Shown: positions 1-8,677 of the stretch, piece by piece
Layout of the letters: each line of letters starts with the position of its first letter
How positions within the stretch are numbered: the first letter of the stretch is position 1
NCBI RefSeq assembly: GCF_019038595.1
Contig: NZ_JAHOPF010000003.1
Span: 248,001-312,000 of the forward strand
Length of the DNA: 64,000 nt
Direction: 5' to 3'
Source: Kaistella soli
GTDB taxonomy: Bacteria; Bacteroidota; Bacteroidia; Flavobacteriales; Weeksellaceae
Program-made: the position numbers and the translations under genes
Notes under the pieces: model-generated
What the model was told of the DNA's origin: nothing
The model's input: only the letters and a program-made list of their open reading frames with translations
Databases searched by the model: none

Positions 1-513
1 ATCACGGCTGTGAGCGCGGAGAACTGCAAGAGCAGGTTCGTTTTTATAAACTGTTTTGTCCTGAATTTCCATGCTGAGGTAAACATCACTGTTACTGGTG
101 TTGTCTGCTACGGAAGATTTTTTCTCGTTTTCACGGACGTTTATGTCGAAAGGTTCGGTTTTGTAAATTTTCCCGTTTACGGTTACCAATACTGAACCGA
201 ATTTTACTTTACCGGCTTGCTTAGGACTTAGCACGACCTGGTAAACGATTTGGTTTAATACATTTCCTTTTTTAGGATCAAGCACGACAGTGTTTTGCTC
301 TGATGCGGTACCGATGACATCAAACTTAGATAAATCGGGCATTCTGAGCGGAGTTTCCTGTTCCAAGTTTTCACCGCTGATTTCGAGGAGGACGGTTATG
401 CTGAACTTCTGGTTCACTTTCGGATCCTTCACATCGGAAATCGCCAAAGTAACCTGACCTTGAACGAGCAGGGCAGAAAATAGAAATAATATGTATGCAA
501 TTGGCTGTTTCAT
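1..513 (-). CDS. batD: BatD family protein (aerotolerance), 3' part outside window
   Basis: This is the N-terminal 171 codons of a BatD-type protein, cut by the left edge of the window. Residues 1-20 form a signal peptide (KQPIAYILFLFSALLVQGQ), followed by beta-rich sequence typical of the BatD periplasmic region, with conserved PxxP-like loops such as ETPLRMPDLSKF. BatD proteins sit in the periplasm with a C-terminal membrane anchor and belong to the Bat operon linked to oxidative-stress tolerance in Bacteroides; the exact biochemical role is unknown. Its ATG overlaps the TAA of batC as TAATG, so translation is probably coupled. Assignment rests on both sequence type and operon position. Confidence 0.85.
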   Translation of the reverse strand, partial: MKQPIAYILFLFSALLVQGQVTLAISDVKDPKVNQKFSITVLLEISGENLEQETPLRMPDLSKFDVIGTASEQNTVVLDPKKGNVLNQIVYQVVLSPKQAGKVKFGSVLVTVNGKIYKTEPFDINVRENEKKSSVADNTSNSDVYLSMEIQDKTVYKNEPALAVLRAHSRD

Positions 514-1256
514 TACCAGTCCTTTTCGTTGCTTTGTGGCATCGAATAGGAGTTTTTGTTGAGAATCCGTTTTGCGGTTTCCCGTTCTTTATTTTCTACA
601 CGGTTAAGGATTGCGTTTTCTAAGTCTTTCGGCATTTTGCCTGAATTACCGGTTTTGTTTTTATTAGGGTCTTCACCTTCGCCTTCACCTTTGTTTTTTT
701 GACCGCTTCCAGCTTGGTTTTGAGGGGTTTCACCTTTTTCCTGGCCCTGATTTTTATCTTTATTCTGATCGTTTCCGCCGCCACCGCCGGAATTGTCTTT
801 CTGCTTTTTCTGTTCTTCTTTTTCCTTTTCCTTCAGCATGGCGATCTCATAATTTTTTCGGATCGTTTCGTTATAAGGATCCTGTTTTAATGCCTGCTTA
901 TAAAGTTCAGCTGCTTTTTTTGAATCGTTGGTCTGCATGTGTGCATTTCCTAAATTGTAAAGCGCTGCAGCTTTGTCGGGAATGGTATTGGAGAGTTTTT
1001 CGGCTTTTTCGAATTCTGCTTTTGCTTCTTCGTACATTTTTCTTTTGTACAGCGAATTGCCGAGATTATAATGTGCGGTAAACTCTTTGTCATTCAGTTT
1101 TACGGCTTCCATATACTTGGAGGAAGAGGATTCGTAAATTTTTTTATCGAAATCCTTATTGCCTTCAAAGACCAAAGTATTGTAATTCTCCTGGGCAGAG
1201 AAAAAAGAACATGTGGTGATGACCATGAAAGCTGAAAAAAGTAAATTCCAATTCAT
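513..1256 (-). CDS. batC: BatC-like tetratricopeptide repeat protein
   Basis: A 247-residue exported protein. It has an N-terminal signal peptide (about residues 1-21, ending FFSAQ) and then three or so TPR units between residues 30 and 140 (TAHYNLGNSLYKRKMYEEA, AALYNLGNAHMQTNDSKKA). A long hydrophilic Lys/Glu/Gly/Gln/Asn-rich tail of low complexity fills residues 150-225. TPR proteins in this position of the Bat operon are thought to scaffold the BatA/BatB von Willebrand proteins at the periplasmic face of the inner membrane. It overlaps batD by one base (TAATG) and follows batB after an 88-bp gap that holds a -7 promoter-like box. Confidence 0.87.
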   Translation of the reverse strand: MNWNLLFSAFMVITTCSFFSAQENYNTLVFEGNKDFDKKIYESSSSKYMEAVKLNDKEFTAHYNLGNSLYKRKMYEEAKAEFEKAEKLSNTIPDKAAALYNLGNAHMQTNDSKKAAELYKQALKQDPYNETIRKNYEIAMLKEKEKEEQKKQKDNSGGGGGNDQNKDKNQGQEKGETPQNQAGSGQKNKGEGEGEDPNKNKTGNSGKMPKDLENAILNRVENKERETAKRILNKNSYSMPQSNEKDW

Positions 1257-1261
1257 TACTG

Positions 1262-1269
1262 CAAAATTA
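1262..1269 (-). promoter_or_regulatory. -7 box TAATTTTG before batC
   Basis: On the minus strand this reads TAATTTTG, matching the Bacteroidota -7 consensus TAnnTTTG, and ends five bases before the batC ATG. No TTG is seen at the -33 distance. If active, it would give batC-batD a nearly leaderless internal transcript. Confidence 0.4.
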
Positions 1270-1344
1270 TTCCTTTAAATGTTAAGTTGTGTATGCGATT
1301 TAGTTAAATTTCGGTTAAAAAAGCCCGAATACGCTGATTATTAG

Positions 1345-2352
1345 TTAAATATTGAATTCTCGTTTGGGATTGAACAGGAAAATTATAAGAAAGAACAGCA
1401 GCGATACTGCCAGAAAATACTGATAATAATGAATTGCATTCTGAGACTTCACCACACTTTCCGAGGATGAGGAAGTTTTGTTCAGGCCTTCAATGATCTG
1501 CGAAGTTGCGCTGTCGAGGTTATTGCCGTCGACGTAAGAACCGCCGGTGTCTGCAGCGATATTTTTCAGTGCGTTGATCTGTCTTTTTGAAATTACCGTC
1601 TGTCCGTTCAAATCGCTTTTGTAACCCATCAGCTGCCCGAAAACATATTCAGGAATTGGTGCGCCTTCTTCGGAACCAATTCCGACAGAAATTACCGTAA
1701 TTCCTTCTTTGTTGGCCAATCTTATCGCGGCTTTTTCGTTTCCTTCATTGTCTTCACCATCACTTAGCAGCACGACTTTACGCGACCCTTTCGCCACATT
1801 TTTAAATTTGTCGGCCACGGTTTTTATTCCGTTTAAAAAATCGGTTCCCTGAATTTTAAGGATGTTGGTTTCCACTCCGCCAATATAAGTTTCGGCAGCG
1901 GTGAAATCTGTGGTTAAAGGCATGATCGATGTTGCTTCGCCTGCAAAAACTACAATTCCTACTTTGTCGTTGGTAAGTTTGCTGATGGTATTGACGATGA
2001 TGTTTTTAGCTTCATCCAAACGGTTTGGCTCTACATCCTGCGCGTTCATCGAATTGGATACATCCAGCAGAAAAATGACATTGTTCATTTTCTGTTTGGT
2101 TTTTATTTCTTCTGAACCGCCCAATACATCTACGATGGAAAGAACAAGAAATAAAACTGCCAGTAAGTAGAAGACCGGGAATATTCTGGAAAATCCCGTT
2201 TTTTTCTCGAACAGCTGATCCTGAAATCTGGATTCCGCGAATGCGTCTTTTCTCTTGCTTTTCCACTTGAGATATTTCACCATCATAATCCCAAGCAGCG
2301 GCAAAAGCAGCAGCAAAAGTAAGTACCAGTAATTTCCTAAATACAGATTCAT
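1345..2352 (-). CDS. batB: BatB, von Willebrand factor A membrane protein
   Basis: A 335-residue inner-membrane protein with two N-terminal helices (about 8-24 and 58-77), a vWA domain (about 88-290) and a C-terminal helix (about 310-328). The MIDAS metal site is intact: DVSNS at the start of the domain, a Thr in PLTTDFTAAE, and Asp in LLSDGEDNEG. Ends in NPKREFNI. Bat vWA proteins are thought to form metal-dependent protein contacts under MoxR control. Unlike the other genes of the operon, it is separated from the upstream batA by 190 bp holding a palindromic repeat, so the transcript carries a large structured spacer there. Confidence 0.9.
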   Translation of the reverse strand: MNLYLGNYWYLLLLLLLPLLGIMMVKYLKWKSKRKDAFAESRFQDQLFEKKTGFSRIFPVFYLLAVLFLVLSIVDVLGGSEEIKTKQKMNNVIFLLDVSNSMNAQDVEPNRLDEAKNIIVNTISKLTNDKVGIVVFAGEATSIMPLTTDFTAAETYIGGVETNILKIQGTDFLNGIKTVADKFKNVAKGSRKVVLLSDGEDNEGNEKAAIRLANKEGITVISVGIGSEEGAPIPEYVFGQLMGYKSDLNGQTVISKRQINALKNIAADTGGSYVDGNNLDSATSQIIEGLNKTSSSSESVVKSQNAIHYYQYFLAVSLLFFLIIFLFNPKREFNI

Positions 2353-2404
2353 GTTATAGCTGATCGTTGTAATTTTTGTTGAAGAGGAGAACTGCCCGGA
2401 ATTC

Positions 2405-2495
2405 TAGCCCCGATTGCAGTGAAAATCCTTTTTTTGTTTCGGACGGCGAAGACGGCAGAAACAAAAAAAGATTGCAGCGGAAAGCGGGACTGACC
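2405..2495 (+). repeat. Dispersed palindromic element, copy 1 (batA/batB gap)
   Basis: Begins TAGCCCCGATTGCAGTG and ends AAAGCGGGACTGACC, the flanks shared by the family. The centre is its own hairpin: CCTTTTTTTGTTTC pairs with GAAACAAAAAAAG around a loop of about 17 bases. The element sits between two operon genes transcribed on the opposite strand. Confidence 0.8.
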
Positions 2496-2542
2496 TCCAA
2501 AGAAGCTAAAATATTGATGCTCCTCAAACTCTTCATTTGTTT

Positions 2543-3547
2543 TTAACTTAAAAATTTATAAAATACCCAACGCAAAAGCGCATCCAAAATTAAAACGCCC
2601 AAAGCAATCCACAGAAACATCCTGAAATATTCCTGATAATTGTAGAGTTTGGTTGATACCAGTTCTGTTTTTTCGAGTTGGTTAATTTCATTATATACGT
2701 CTTCCAAACTTTGGGTAGATGTCGCACGGAAATATTTACCGCCAGTGGTCTGCGCGATTTCCCGCAGGACTGGTTCATCAATTTTCACTTCGGCTTCGGT
2801 GAAGACCAATTCCCCGAAAATATCTGTTGCTGTCGGCATCAGCGCATAACCGTTGGTGCCGATACCGATGGTGTAAACTTTTATATTATTGGTTTTGGCG
2901 AGCTGCGCGCCGACCTGTGAAGGCATTGCGTTTTCGATGGTGTTTACGCCGTCGGTCATCAAAATGATGATTTTCGATTTTGATTTGCTGTCTTTCAAGT
3001 GACTTACTGCGACTGAAAGTCCTTCTCCAATTGCAGTTCCCGGCTGCAGTTCCAGCGAATTGAGATTGTTCAGTTCGTCGATGACCACGGCATGATCTGA
3101 TGTTAAAGGCACTTTTGTAAATGCTTCACCGGAATAAGCCACAAGGCCAATACGGTCACCAGGCCGTTTGTCTACAAATCTTTTGGCGATTGTTTTAAGC
3201 GCCGTTAACCGGTCGGGTTCCAGATCTTTTGCCAGCATACTGAGGGAAACGTCTACAGAAAGCATAATATCGATTCCTTTGCTGTCATCCTGATCCTGAG
3301 AAATGGTAAAAGAGCGAGGCCTTGCCATCGCAATAATTAATGCTGATAGAATAATGTATTTCGAAATTTTCAGAAGAAAAAGCACGAATAAGATTCCTTT
3401 GTTTTCCTCCATATTCCGGGTGGAAGGAACTTTAATCCCCACACGTTTTTTCTTCCTGAGATCCAAAACAAGAAGCGGAATAAATGCCAGAAACAGCAGC
3501 AAAAACCACGGACTGTAAAATTCAAAATTTAAAAAATCAAATGTCAT
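2543..3547 (-). CDS. batA: BatA, von Willebrand factor A membrane protein
   Basis: A 334-residue BatA/BatB-family protein: N-terminal helix at about 12-28, a second at about 58-76, a vWA domain (about 90-290) and a C-terminal helix near residue 310-325. The MIDAS motif is DVSLS followed by LTSDHA and LMTDGVNT, so the metal site looks complete. It pairs with batB as the two vWA subunits of the Bat complex. Its ATG overlaps the TAA of the upstream gene by one base (TAATG), implying coupled translation. Which of the two vWA genes should be called A or B is by operon order. Confidence 0.9.
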   Translation of the reverse strand: MTFDFLNFEFYSPWFLLLFLAFIPLLVLDLRKKKRVGIKVPSTRNMEENKGILFVLFLLKISKYIILSALIIAMARPRSFTISQDQDDSKGIDIMLSVDVSLSMLAKDLEPDRLTALKTIAKRFVDKRPGDRIGLVAYSGEAFTKVPLTSDHAVVIDELNNLNSLELQPGTAIGEGLSVAVSHLKDSKSKSKIIILMTDGVNTIENAMPSQVGAQLAKTNNIKVYTIGIGTNGYALMPTATDIFGELVFTEAEVKIDEPVLREIAQTTGGKYFRATSTQSLEDVYNEINQLEKTELVSTKLYNYQEYFRMFLWIALGVLILDALLRWVFYKFLS

Positions 3548-4443
3548 TATACGCCGGTTCTTAATTGTTCTGCTTCCAGATCTTTTGACGATCTTTTCAC
3601 AAAGGTTTTCATATCATTAAAATCATTTTCCATCACCGACTGATCGGGGAATGTTTTGGCAAATTTCACAAGATCTCCGCGCAGGAAAATATTTTCTACA
3701 ATCTTTTCATTTTCCGGGGAAATGGTGTTGTTCACTTTCATCACATCAATTAAATCATCTGTCAGTAAAACATCTGCAGGAATTTTGTACTGTTTTGTAA
3801 TGAAATTCCGGGAGATGTCGATCAGCTCAACATAAAAGGATCTGTAATCGCCGTTCTCAATAAATTTTTTCTTCTTTAAATTCTCCAGATCTTTAAGGGT
3901 CTGGTTGGTCATGATCACCGGCGAAGTTTTCCGTCTTTTGGCATATCTTACTAACTGGTAAATTATAAATATCAAAGCCAGTAAAATCAAAACTCCCAGA
4001 ATATACCATTTATAAAGCTGCCAGTAATCCTGTACATCGAGTTTTACCTCTTTGTTTTTCATGATATCGTTGATCTGATCGCCTTTTTGTGCGGTGTTTA
4101 CGACATCCACTTCATAGGGAATCGTATGGAAAACCTGTCCTCCAATGGTAAAATCTAGGGCAGGAATGGTAAATTTCCCTTCCTCGAAAACCTGAAATTC
4201 GATCGTTCTGTCGTAAATATCCTGCTGTTTGCTGATGCTATCTTTTATTTCCTCAAAATGGAATGGCAACAATTCGTTTTTGGGAGCGGAAACAACATCT
4301 TTTCCGTTAAGATTGGAAATGTTCACCCGAAAAACCCCAACTTCACCTAAAGCCAGTGTGCTTTTGTCGAGTTTGGATCCTAAAGTCTGGGAAGTTGCCC
4401 ATAAACTGAGGACGGAGAATATGATAAAAAATATTTTTTTCAA
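3547..4443 (-). CDS. BatD-like membrane protein of the Bat operon, function unknown
   Basis: A 298-residue protein with a signal peptide (1-18), an extracytoplasmic beta-rich region (20-120), one transmembrane helix (about 148-168, WYILGVLILLALIFIIYQLV) and a basic then helical cytoplasmic tail (170-298). The topology is that of a short BatD, and in flavobacteria such a gene is commonly found between DUF58 and batA. It likely recruits cytoplasmic or periplasmic partners to the vWA complex, which is inferred from position alone. It overlaps batA by one base and lies 30 bp after the DUF58 gene. Confidence 0.7.
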   Translation of the reverse strand: MKKIFFIIFSVLSLWATSQTLGSKLDKSTLALGEVGVFRVNISNLNGKDVVSAPKNELLPFHFEEIKDSISKQQDIYDRTIEFQVFEEGKFTIPALDFTIGGQVFHTIPYEVDVVNTAQKGDQINDIMKNKEVKLDVQDYWQLYKWYILGVLILLALIFIIYQLVRYAKRRKTSPVIMTNQTLKDLENLKKKKFIENGDYRSFYVELIDISRNFITKQYKIPADVLLTDDLIDVMKVNNTISPENEKIVENIFLRGDLVKFAKTFPDQSVMENDFNDMKTFVKRSSKDLEAEQLRTGV

Positions 4444-4473
4444 AATCTAATTTCTATTTTTATTAAGCTTAAA

Positions 4474-5337
4474 TTATCGCTTTCTGAAATACTGGTACAA
4501 AAACTTAGAGTAATCGTCGCCGGTATTGATGTTCATAAATGTGGCTGATGAATTTTCGAAATCTTCTTCCAGACTTTTAACCTTTAATTTCTGTTTTTCG
4601 GCGAAATTGTATCGCCATCTTTTGTCTGAGGTATTTGCCCAAATCTGTCTTCCGGTCTCTGCATCCTGAAAAAGACTGTAACCTACATCCGGAATTTCAC
4701 TGTCTTTATCATCAAAAATCCGCATTCCTAAAAGCTGATGCTTTCGTGAAGCAACTTTCAGGATTTTCAGCTGGTAATCATCCTGAAAATCTGAAAACAT
4801 AAAAACCATTGATTTTTTCTTGAAAACACTCATCATATATTCCAGAGCGACATCAATTTTTGATTCTGTCGGAACATAATCTGCGGTTAAAATATTGCTG
4901 ATGATCGCCAGAATATGCTTTCTGCCTTTCTGTGGCGGAATTACTTTATAGACTTTGTCTGCAAATAAAATCAGCCCAACTTTATCATTGTTCCCTGCAG
5001 CAGAAAAGCCTAAACTTGCAGCAATTTCTGCGACAAATTCGCGTTTCAGCTGGGTTTTTGTGCCATAATCCATTGATGCGGAAATATCCACCAAAAGCAT
5101 CATCGTGAGTTCGCGTTCCTCTTCCATTACTTTCACGAAAGGTTCACGGAAACGTGCGGTTTTATTCCAGTCGATTCTGCGGATTTCGTCTCCATATTGG
5201 TAAGGGCGAACTTCGGAGAAAGTCATTCCCTGTCCTTTGAAAGCACTGTGATATTGGCCCATCAGAGTAGCTTCCGACTTTTTCTTCGTCCGGATTTCGA
5301 TCTGTTTTACTTTCTTAATGATGTCTTTTATTTCCAT
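4474..5337 (-). CDS. DUF58 domain protein, vWA-like
   Basis: A 287-residue soluble protein. The hallmark DUF58 block is at residues 35-65 (GMTFSEVRPYQYGDEIRRID, then WNKTARFREPFVK), followed by a vWA-like fold with a MIDAS-type DISAS at about residue 85 and a later FMFSDFQDD. DUF58 proteins are nearly always encoded next to MoxR ATPases and are considered their clients or partners. The gene lies 64 bp downstream of moxR and 30 bp upstream of the BatD-like gene, so it belongs to one operon. Confidence 0.9.
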   Translation of the reverse strand: MEIKDIIKKVKQIEIRTKKKSEATLMGQYHSAFKGQGMTFSEVRPYQYGDEIRRIDWNKTARFREPFVKVMEEERELTMMLLVDISASMDYGTKTQLKREFVAEIAASLGFSAAGNNDKVGLILFADKVYKVIPPQKGRKHILAIISNILTADYVPTESKIDVALEYMMSVFKKKSMVFMFSDFQDDYQLKILKVASRKHQLLGMRIFDDKDSEIPDVGYSLFQDAETGRQIWANTSDKRWRYNFAEKQKLKVKSLEEDFENSSATFMNINTGDDYSKFLYQYFRKR

Positions 5338-5401
5338 AAAAATGTATCAATGTACTCATTAATCAATGTAATTTTTTTACACTGATTAATTTGGTAAATT
5401 A

Positions 5402-6406
5402 TTACGGTGCCTGAACTTTCCCCAAAATTCTGTCCACAATTTCGTCGGCGGTAATTTCTTCCGCTTCCGCTTCAAAACTTAATCCGATCCGGTGTCTCAG
5501 CACATCTTTTGCAATTTCCTTCACATCTTCCGGAATCACGAATGCACGGTTTTTCAAAAATGCCATTGCTCTTCCTGCAATTGCCAAATTAATGGAAGCT
5601 CTTGGAGAAGCTCCAAAACTGATGTAATTTTTCAGTTCCGCCAATCCGTATTTTTCAGGAGAACGCGTGGCAAAAACCATATCGAGTATGTATTTTTCTA
5701 TTTTTTCGTCAAGATAAATTTGGTTAATCAGTTCTTTAGCATCAACAATATTTTTCAGCGAAATCACGGGGCGGATTTCCGGCTGATGCGAAGAAGCAAT
5801 CATTTTCATAATCTTTCTTTCATCTTCAAAATCCGGATAAGTGATGGTGCATTTTAGCATGAACCTGTCACTTTGCGCTTCCGGTAAAAGATAAGTTCCT
5901 TCCTGATCAATCGGGTTCTGAGTGGCCAAAACCAAAAACGGTTTCGGAAGCGGCATGGTTTCATCACCAATAGTCACCTGTTTTTCCTGCATCGCTTCCA
6001 ACAGTGCGGACTGAACTTTCGATGGTGCCCGGTTAATCTCATCCGCCAAAACGAAATTCGCAAAAATAGGTCCGCGTTTTATCGTGAAATCATTTTCTTT
6101 AATGTTATACATCATGGTTCCCACCACATCGGCAGGCAAAAGATCCGGTGTAAACTGAATCCTCGAAAAATCGCCATGCACTGCATCAGCCAAAGTTTTA
6201 ATCGCTAAAGTTTTTGCCAGACCGGGAACCCCTTCCAAAAGCACGTGACCATTACCAAGAAGACCGATTAATAAACGGTCTACCATATATTCCTGTCCGA
6301 TAATTGCTTTGTTGATTTCCTGTTTTAAAAGAGAAAAAAAGTAATTCTGTTCTCTTACTTTTTCCGTGAGTTGTCTGATATCTTCTGCTTGATGTAGTTC
6401 TGACAT
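5402..6406 (-). CDS. moxR: MoxR family AAA+ ATPase
   Basis: A MoxR ATPase of 334 residues counted from the ATG at 6406, which begins MSELHQAED. An upstream in-frame ATG at 6439 would add 11 residues without family resemblance. The AAA+ module shows Walker A (LLEGVPGLAKT), Walker B (FVLADEINRAP), the sensor region LATQNPIDQEGTY and the AAA lid toward the C-terminus (ISFGASPRASI). MoxR proteins act as chaperone-like remodelers for vWA proteins, here BatA, BatB and DUF58. It is the first gene of the operon seen in this window. Confidence 0.93.
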   Translation of the reverse strand: MSELHQAEDIRQLTEKVREQNYFFSLLKQEINKAIIGQEYMVDRLLIGLLGNGHVLLEGVPGLAKTLAIKTLADAVHGDFSRIQFTPDLLPADVVGTMMYNIKENDFTIKRGPIFANFVLADEINRAPSKVQSALLEAMQEKQVTIGDETMPLPKPFLVLATQNPIDQEGTYLLPEAQSDRFMLKCTITYPDFEDERKIMKMIASSHQPEIRPVISLKNIVDAKELINQIYLDEKIEKYILDMVFATRSPEKYGLAELKNYISFGASPRASINLAIAGRAMAFLKNRAFVIPEDVKEIAKDVLRHRIGLSFEAEAEEITADEIVDRILGKVQAP

Positions 6407-6550
6407 AGTGTTTTTAAAATTTAAAGTGTAAATTTCCAATAAATACCGTCATCAATCAACACAATTGGTGCCAATATTGAGTTAAAGTTTTGTTAAAAGC
6501 GCATTGTCAACAGGATGAAGAAACCAATTCCACTGTTAATATTTTTTTTA

Positions 6551-6638
6551 GAAGCCGGGAACCTGCTTTCCGCTCATACTCCTCACGCCCAAACTTTCCC
6601 CACGCATGTTGCGGGGTAACCGCTGCGATCAGGGCTAT
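6551..6638 (-). repeat. Dispersed palindromic element, copy 2 (diverged)
   Basis: Read on the minus strand it starts TAGCCCTGATCGCAGCGG, close to the family start, and ends near GCGGAAAGCAGG. The centre is a different hairpin: CCCCGCA and TGCGTGGGG with a short loop. The ends are more diverged than in the other copies. Confidence 0.6.
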
Positions 6639-6728
6639 TTTTGTTTTTTTACAGAAGGTTTTTGATGAATTTCAAGGTCCGACAGTGATTCAGATTTGTA
6701 TTTTTCTGATGGTTTCCCAGTTTGCACT

Positions 6729-6760
6729 TTTGTCTTTTTCAGTTTATTAACCTATTTTTG
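6729..6760 (+). promoter_or_regulatory. Promoter of the DinB-like gene
   Basis: TTTG at 6729-6732 and TATTTTTG at 6753-6760 are separated by 20 bases, matching the Bacteroidota housekeeping promoter (TTTG, then TAnnTTTG). The start codon follows 20 bases later at 6781. Confidence 0.6.
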
Positions 6761-6780
6761 AAGATTAAAATAAGGCTCTC

Positions 6781-7251
6781 ATGAATTACCATTTTCAGGC
6801 ACACCGTCAGGTTCGCAGAAATCTTCTGGAAATTCTGCAAAACACTTCTCAACAGGATTTAATGCTAATTCCGGATGGTTTCAATAATAATATTTACTGG
6901 AATATTGCCCATGTGGTCGCTACCCAGCAGCTTTTGTGCTATTATCTGAGTGGAAACCCTTTTAGAATCGATAAGTATTGGATTGAAACTTATAAGAAAG
7001 GAACGCTCCCCAATTTGAATGTGGCACAGTCGGAAGTGGATGATTTGGCTTTTCTTCTCACCGAAACTTCGAAAATTTTGATGAAAGATTACGATGCCGA
7101 TTTCTTTTCAGATTACACGCCATATACCACGAGTTTTGGTTTGGATCTGAAAAACATCCAGGATGCGATTATCTTCAATAACATGCACGAAACGCTGCAT
7201 TATGGATACGCAATGGCTCAGAAAAGAGCCATTATCGGCGAAAAATTTTAG
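6781..7251 (+). CDS. DinB-superfamily putative metal-dependent hydrolase
   Basis: A 156-residue four-helix-bundle protein. The DinB-fold histidines are visible: His in NIAHVVATQQ (about residue 43) and two in HETLHYGY (about residues 139 and 143), which together would bind a divalent metal. Members include thiol-S-transferases and proteins of unknown role; the substrate cannot be told from sequence. It has its own promoter and lies 55 bp upstream of rlmB. Confidence 0.8.
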   Translation: MNYHFQAHRQVRRNLLEILQNTSQQDLMLIPDGFNNNIYWNIAHVVATQQLLCYYLSGNPFRIDKYWIETYKKGTLPNLNVAQSEVDDLAFLLTETSKILMKDYDADFFSDYTPYTTSFGLDLKNIQDAIIFNNMHETLHYGYAMAQKRAIIGEKF

Positions 7252-7306
7252 GAAGGGAAAGCTAAGAGAACTTTATTTTATTCATTAATTAAAAAATTCA
7301 ACAATT

Positions 7307-8107
7307 TTGAAAGATTTTCAACATAAAAACCCGAAACCCGAATTTGGAAATTCGGAACCTAATAAGAAAGACGATTTTATATTTGGCTTAAGACCAGTTA
7401 TAGAGGCTATTGAAGCCGGAAAAACCATCGACAAAATATTTTTGCAGAATGCTTTGCACGGAGAAATTTATTTCGAACTCAAAAACCTTTTGTCAAAACA
7501 TAGCATCCGTCCAAATTATGTTCCTGTAGAAAAACTGAACAGATTTACGAGAAAAAACCATCAGGGTGTGGTTGCTTTTATTTCAGATGTTCCGTTTGAA
7601 AGTATTGAGGATGTTCTGCCTCAGCTTTTCGAAGAAGGAAAAACACCTTTTCTTTTGATTTTAGACCGGTTAACGGATGTAAGAAATTTCGGTGCAATCT
7701 GCAGAACTGCAGAATGTGTAGGAATTCACGCGGTAATTTTACCTGAGAAAGGCGCGGCTCCAATTAATTCTGATGCGATAAAAACTTCCGCCGGAGCTAT
7801 TTATAACCTGAGAATCTGTAAAGAGAAAAATCTTGCCCATGCGGTAGATTTCCTTCAGCAATCAGGAGTTCAGGTGTTTTCGGCAACTGAAAAAGCTCAG
7901 AAATTAATTTATGATGTCGATTTCACTGAGCCTTGCGCAGTAGTAATGGGCAATGAAGAAACCGGGATTTCTAAAGAAGTTTTGCATCATTCCGATGAGA
8001 AAATCAAACTTCCGATTGAAGGAAAAACCCAGTCTCTGAACGTGTCTGTAGCCTGTGGGGCAATTCTTTATGAAGCTGTCCGCCAGAAACTCAGCGCTAC
8101 TGTTTAG
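7307..8107 (+). CDS. rlmB: 23S rRNA (guanosine-2'-O-)-methyltransferase RlmB-like (SpoU family)
   Basis: A 266-residue TrmH/SpoU methyltransferase. It has an N-terminal RNA-binding substrate domain (about 25-100, FGLRPVIEAIEAGKTIDKIF) and a C-terminal SPOUT knot with the three SpoU motifs: NFGAICRTAEC, VMGNEETGIS and LPIEGKTQSLNVSVACG. RlmB methylates G2251 of 23S rRNA using S-adenosylmethionine; a sister function such as tRNA methylation cannot be excluded. The only reasonable start is TTG at 7307, giving MKDFQHKN; no in-frame ATG lies near the domain start. Confidence 0.9.
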   Translation: MKDFQHKNPKPEFGNSEPNKKDDFIFGLRPVIEAIEAGKTIDKIFLQNALHGEIYFELKNLLSKHSIRPNYVPVEKLNRFTRKNHQGVVAFISDVPFESIEDVLPQLFEEGKTPFLLILDRLTDVRNFGAICRTAECVGIHAVILPEKGAAPINSDAIKTSAGAIYNLRICKEKNLAHAVDFLQQSGVQVFSATEKAQKLIYDVDFTEPCAVVMGNEETGISKEVLHHSDEKIKLPIEGKTQSLNVSVACGAILYEAVRQKLSATV

Positions 8108-8187
8108 GAATTATATTTCTAAATCCCGAAGTATTGCATCACTTTTGATTAAATTGCTTTTTTAACTTTATTAAAAAATTGAAGTTT

Positions 8188-8637
8188 ATGCGGAAGAGTA
8201 CAGTTTTGAAAAGTGATGTTCGGAATCATGTAAAAGACATTATCGTCGGAAAGATAGAGAAACTCACGAAATTCATCGATTTTACTTTGGAAGCCAGCCG
8301 GGATATCAAGAAAACTCCGAAGTATGATTCCATTCGGGAGGAAATGCAGGAAGAGATTTACCAGATGCAGCGGCAGCTGGGCGCTTTGAAAGATCTGCAG
8401 AGAAATATGACCAAAGTTCTCAACACGCCGACTGACAGGGTTCAGCTCGGTTCCATGGTTTTTACCAATAAAGCGAGGTTTTATATTTCGGTTTCTTTGG
8501 GTGAGTTTTTCTTTGAAGGCGACCGCTTCTATGCAATTTCCGAAGAAAGTCCGATGGCAAAAATGATGTTCGGTAAAAAATCCGGCGATTCTTTTGTCCT
8601 TAATAATATAGGACAGACGATAGAAAACGTAATGTAA
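8188..8637 (+). CDS. GreA/GreB C-terminal domain-like protein
   Basis: About 149 residues from the ATG at 8188; an in-frame TTG at 8179 could add three. An N-terminal helical, coiled-coil-like region (1-75) is followed by a GreA/GreB C-terminal FKBP-like fold: VQLGSMVFTNKARFYISVSL, then YAISEESPMAKMMFGKKSGD. In Gre factors this SPxxxxxxGKxxGD block contacts RNA polymerase. The coiled coil lacks an obvious acidic tip, so transcript-cleavage activity is unsure. Homologues in this clade are often mislabelled 3-oxoacyl-ACP synthase. It is probably co-transcribed with the nitroreductase 40 bp downstream. Confidence 0.75.
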   Translation: MRKSTVLKSDVRNHVKDIIVGKIEKLTKFIDFTLEASRDIKKTPKYDSIREEMQEEIYQMQRQLGALKDLQRNMTKVLNTPTDRVQLGSMVFTNKARFYISVSLGEFFFEGDRFYAISEESPMAKMMFGKKSGDSFVLNNIGQTIENVM

Positions 8638-8677
8638 TTTAAAAAGCTTTTCTGGAAAGGAAATAGCACTCAAAGCA

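Larger units (their letters stand above)
6407..6780. other. Divergent intergenic region with one repeat copy
   Basis: This 374-bp gap separates moxR (minus) from the DinB-like gene (plus). It holds a diverged copy of the palindromic element (6551-6638) and the promoter of the downstream gene (6729-6760). A short open frame across it has no plausible composition and is not called. Confidence 0.6.

Noticed and set aside
2354-2536. Open frame of 60 codons between batA and batB
   Set aside because: It is made of the palindromic element and its flanks, with no protein-like pattern.
6490-6750. Open frame of 86 codons in the moxR/DinB gap
   Set aside because: It runs through the repeat element and the promoter of the next gene, has odd composition, and ends before the real start.
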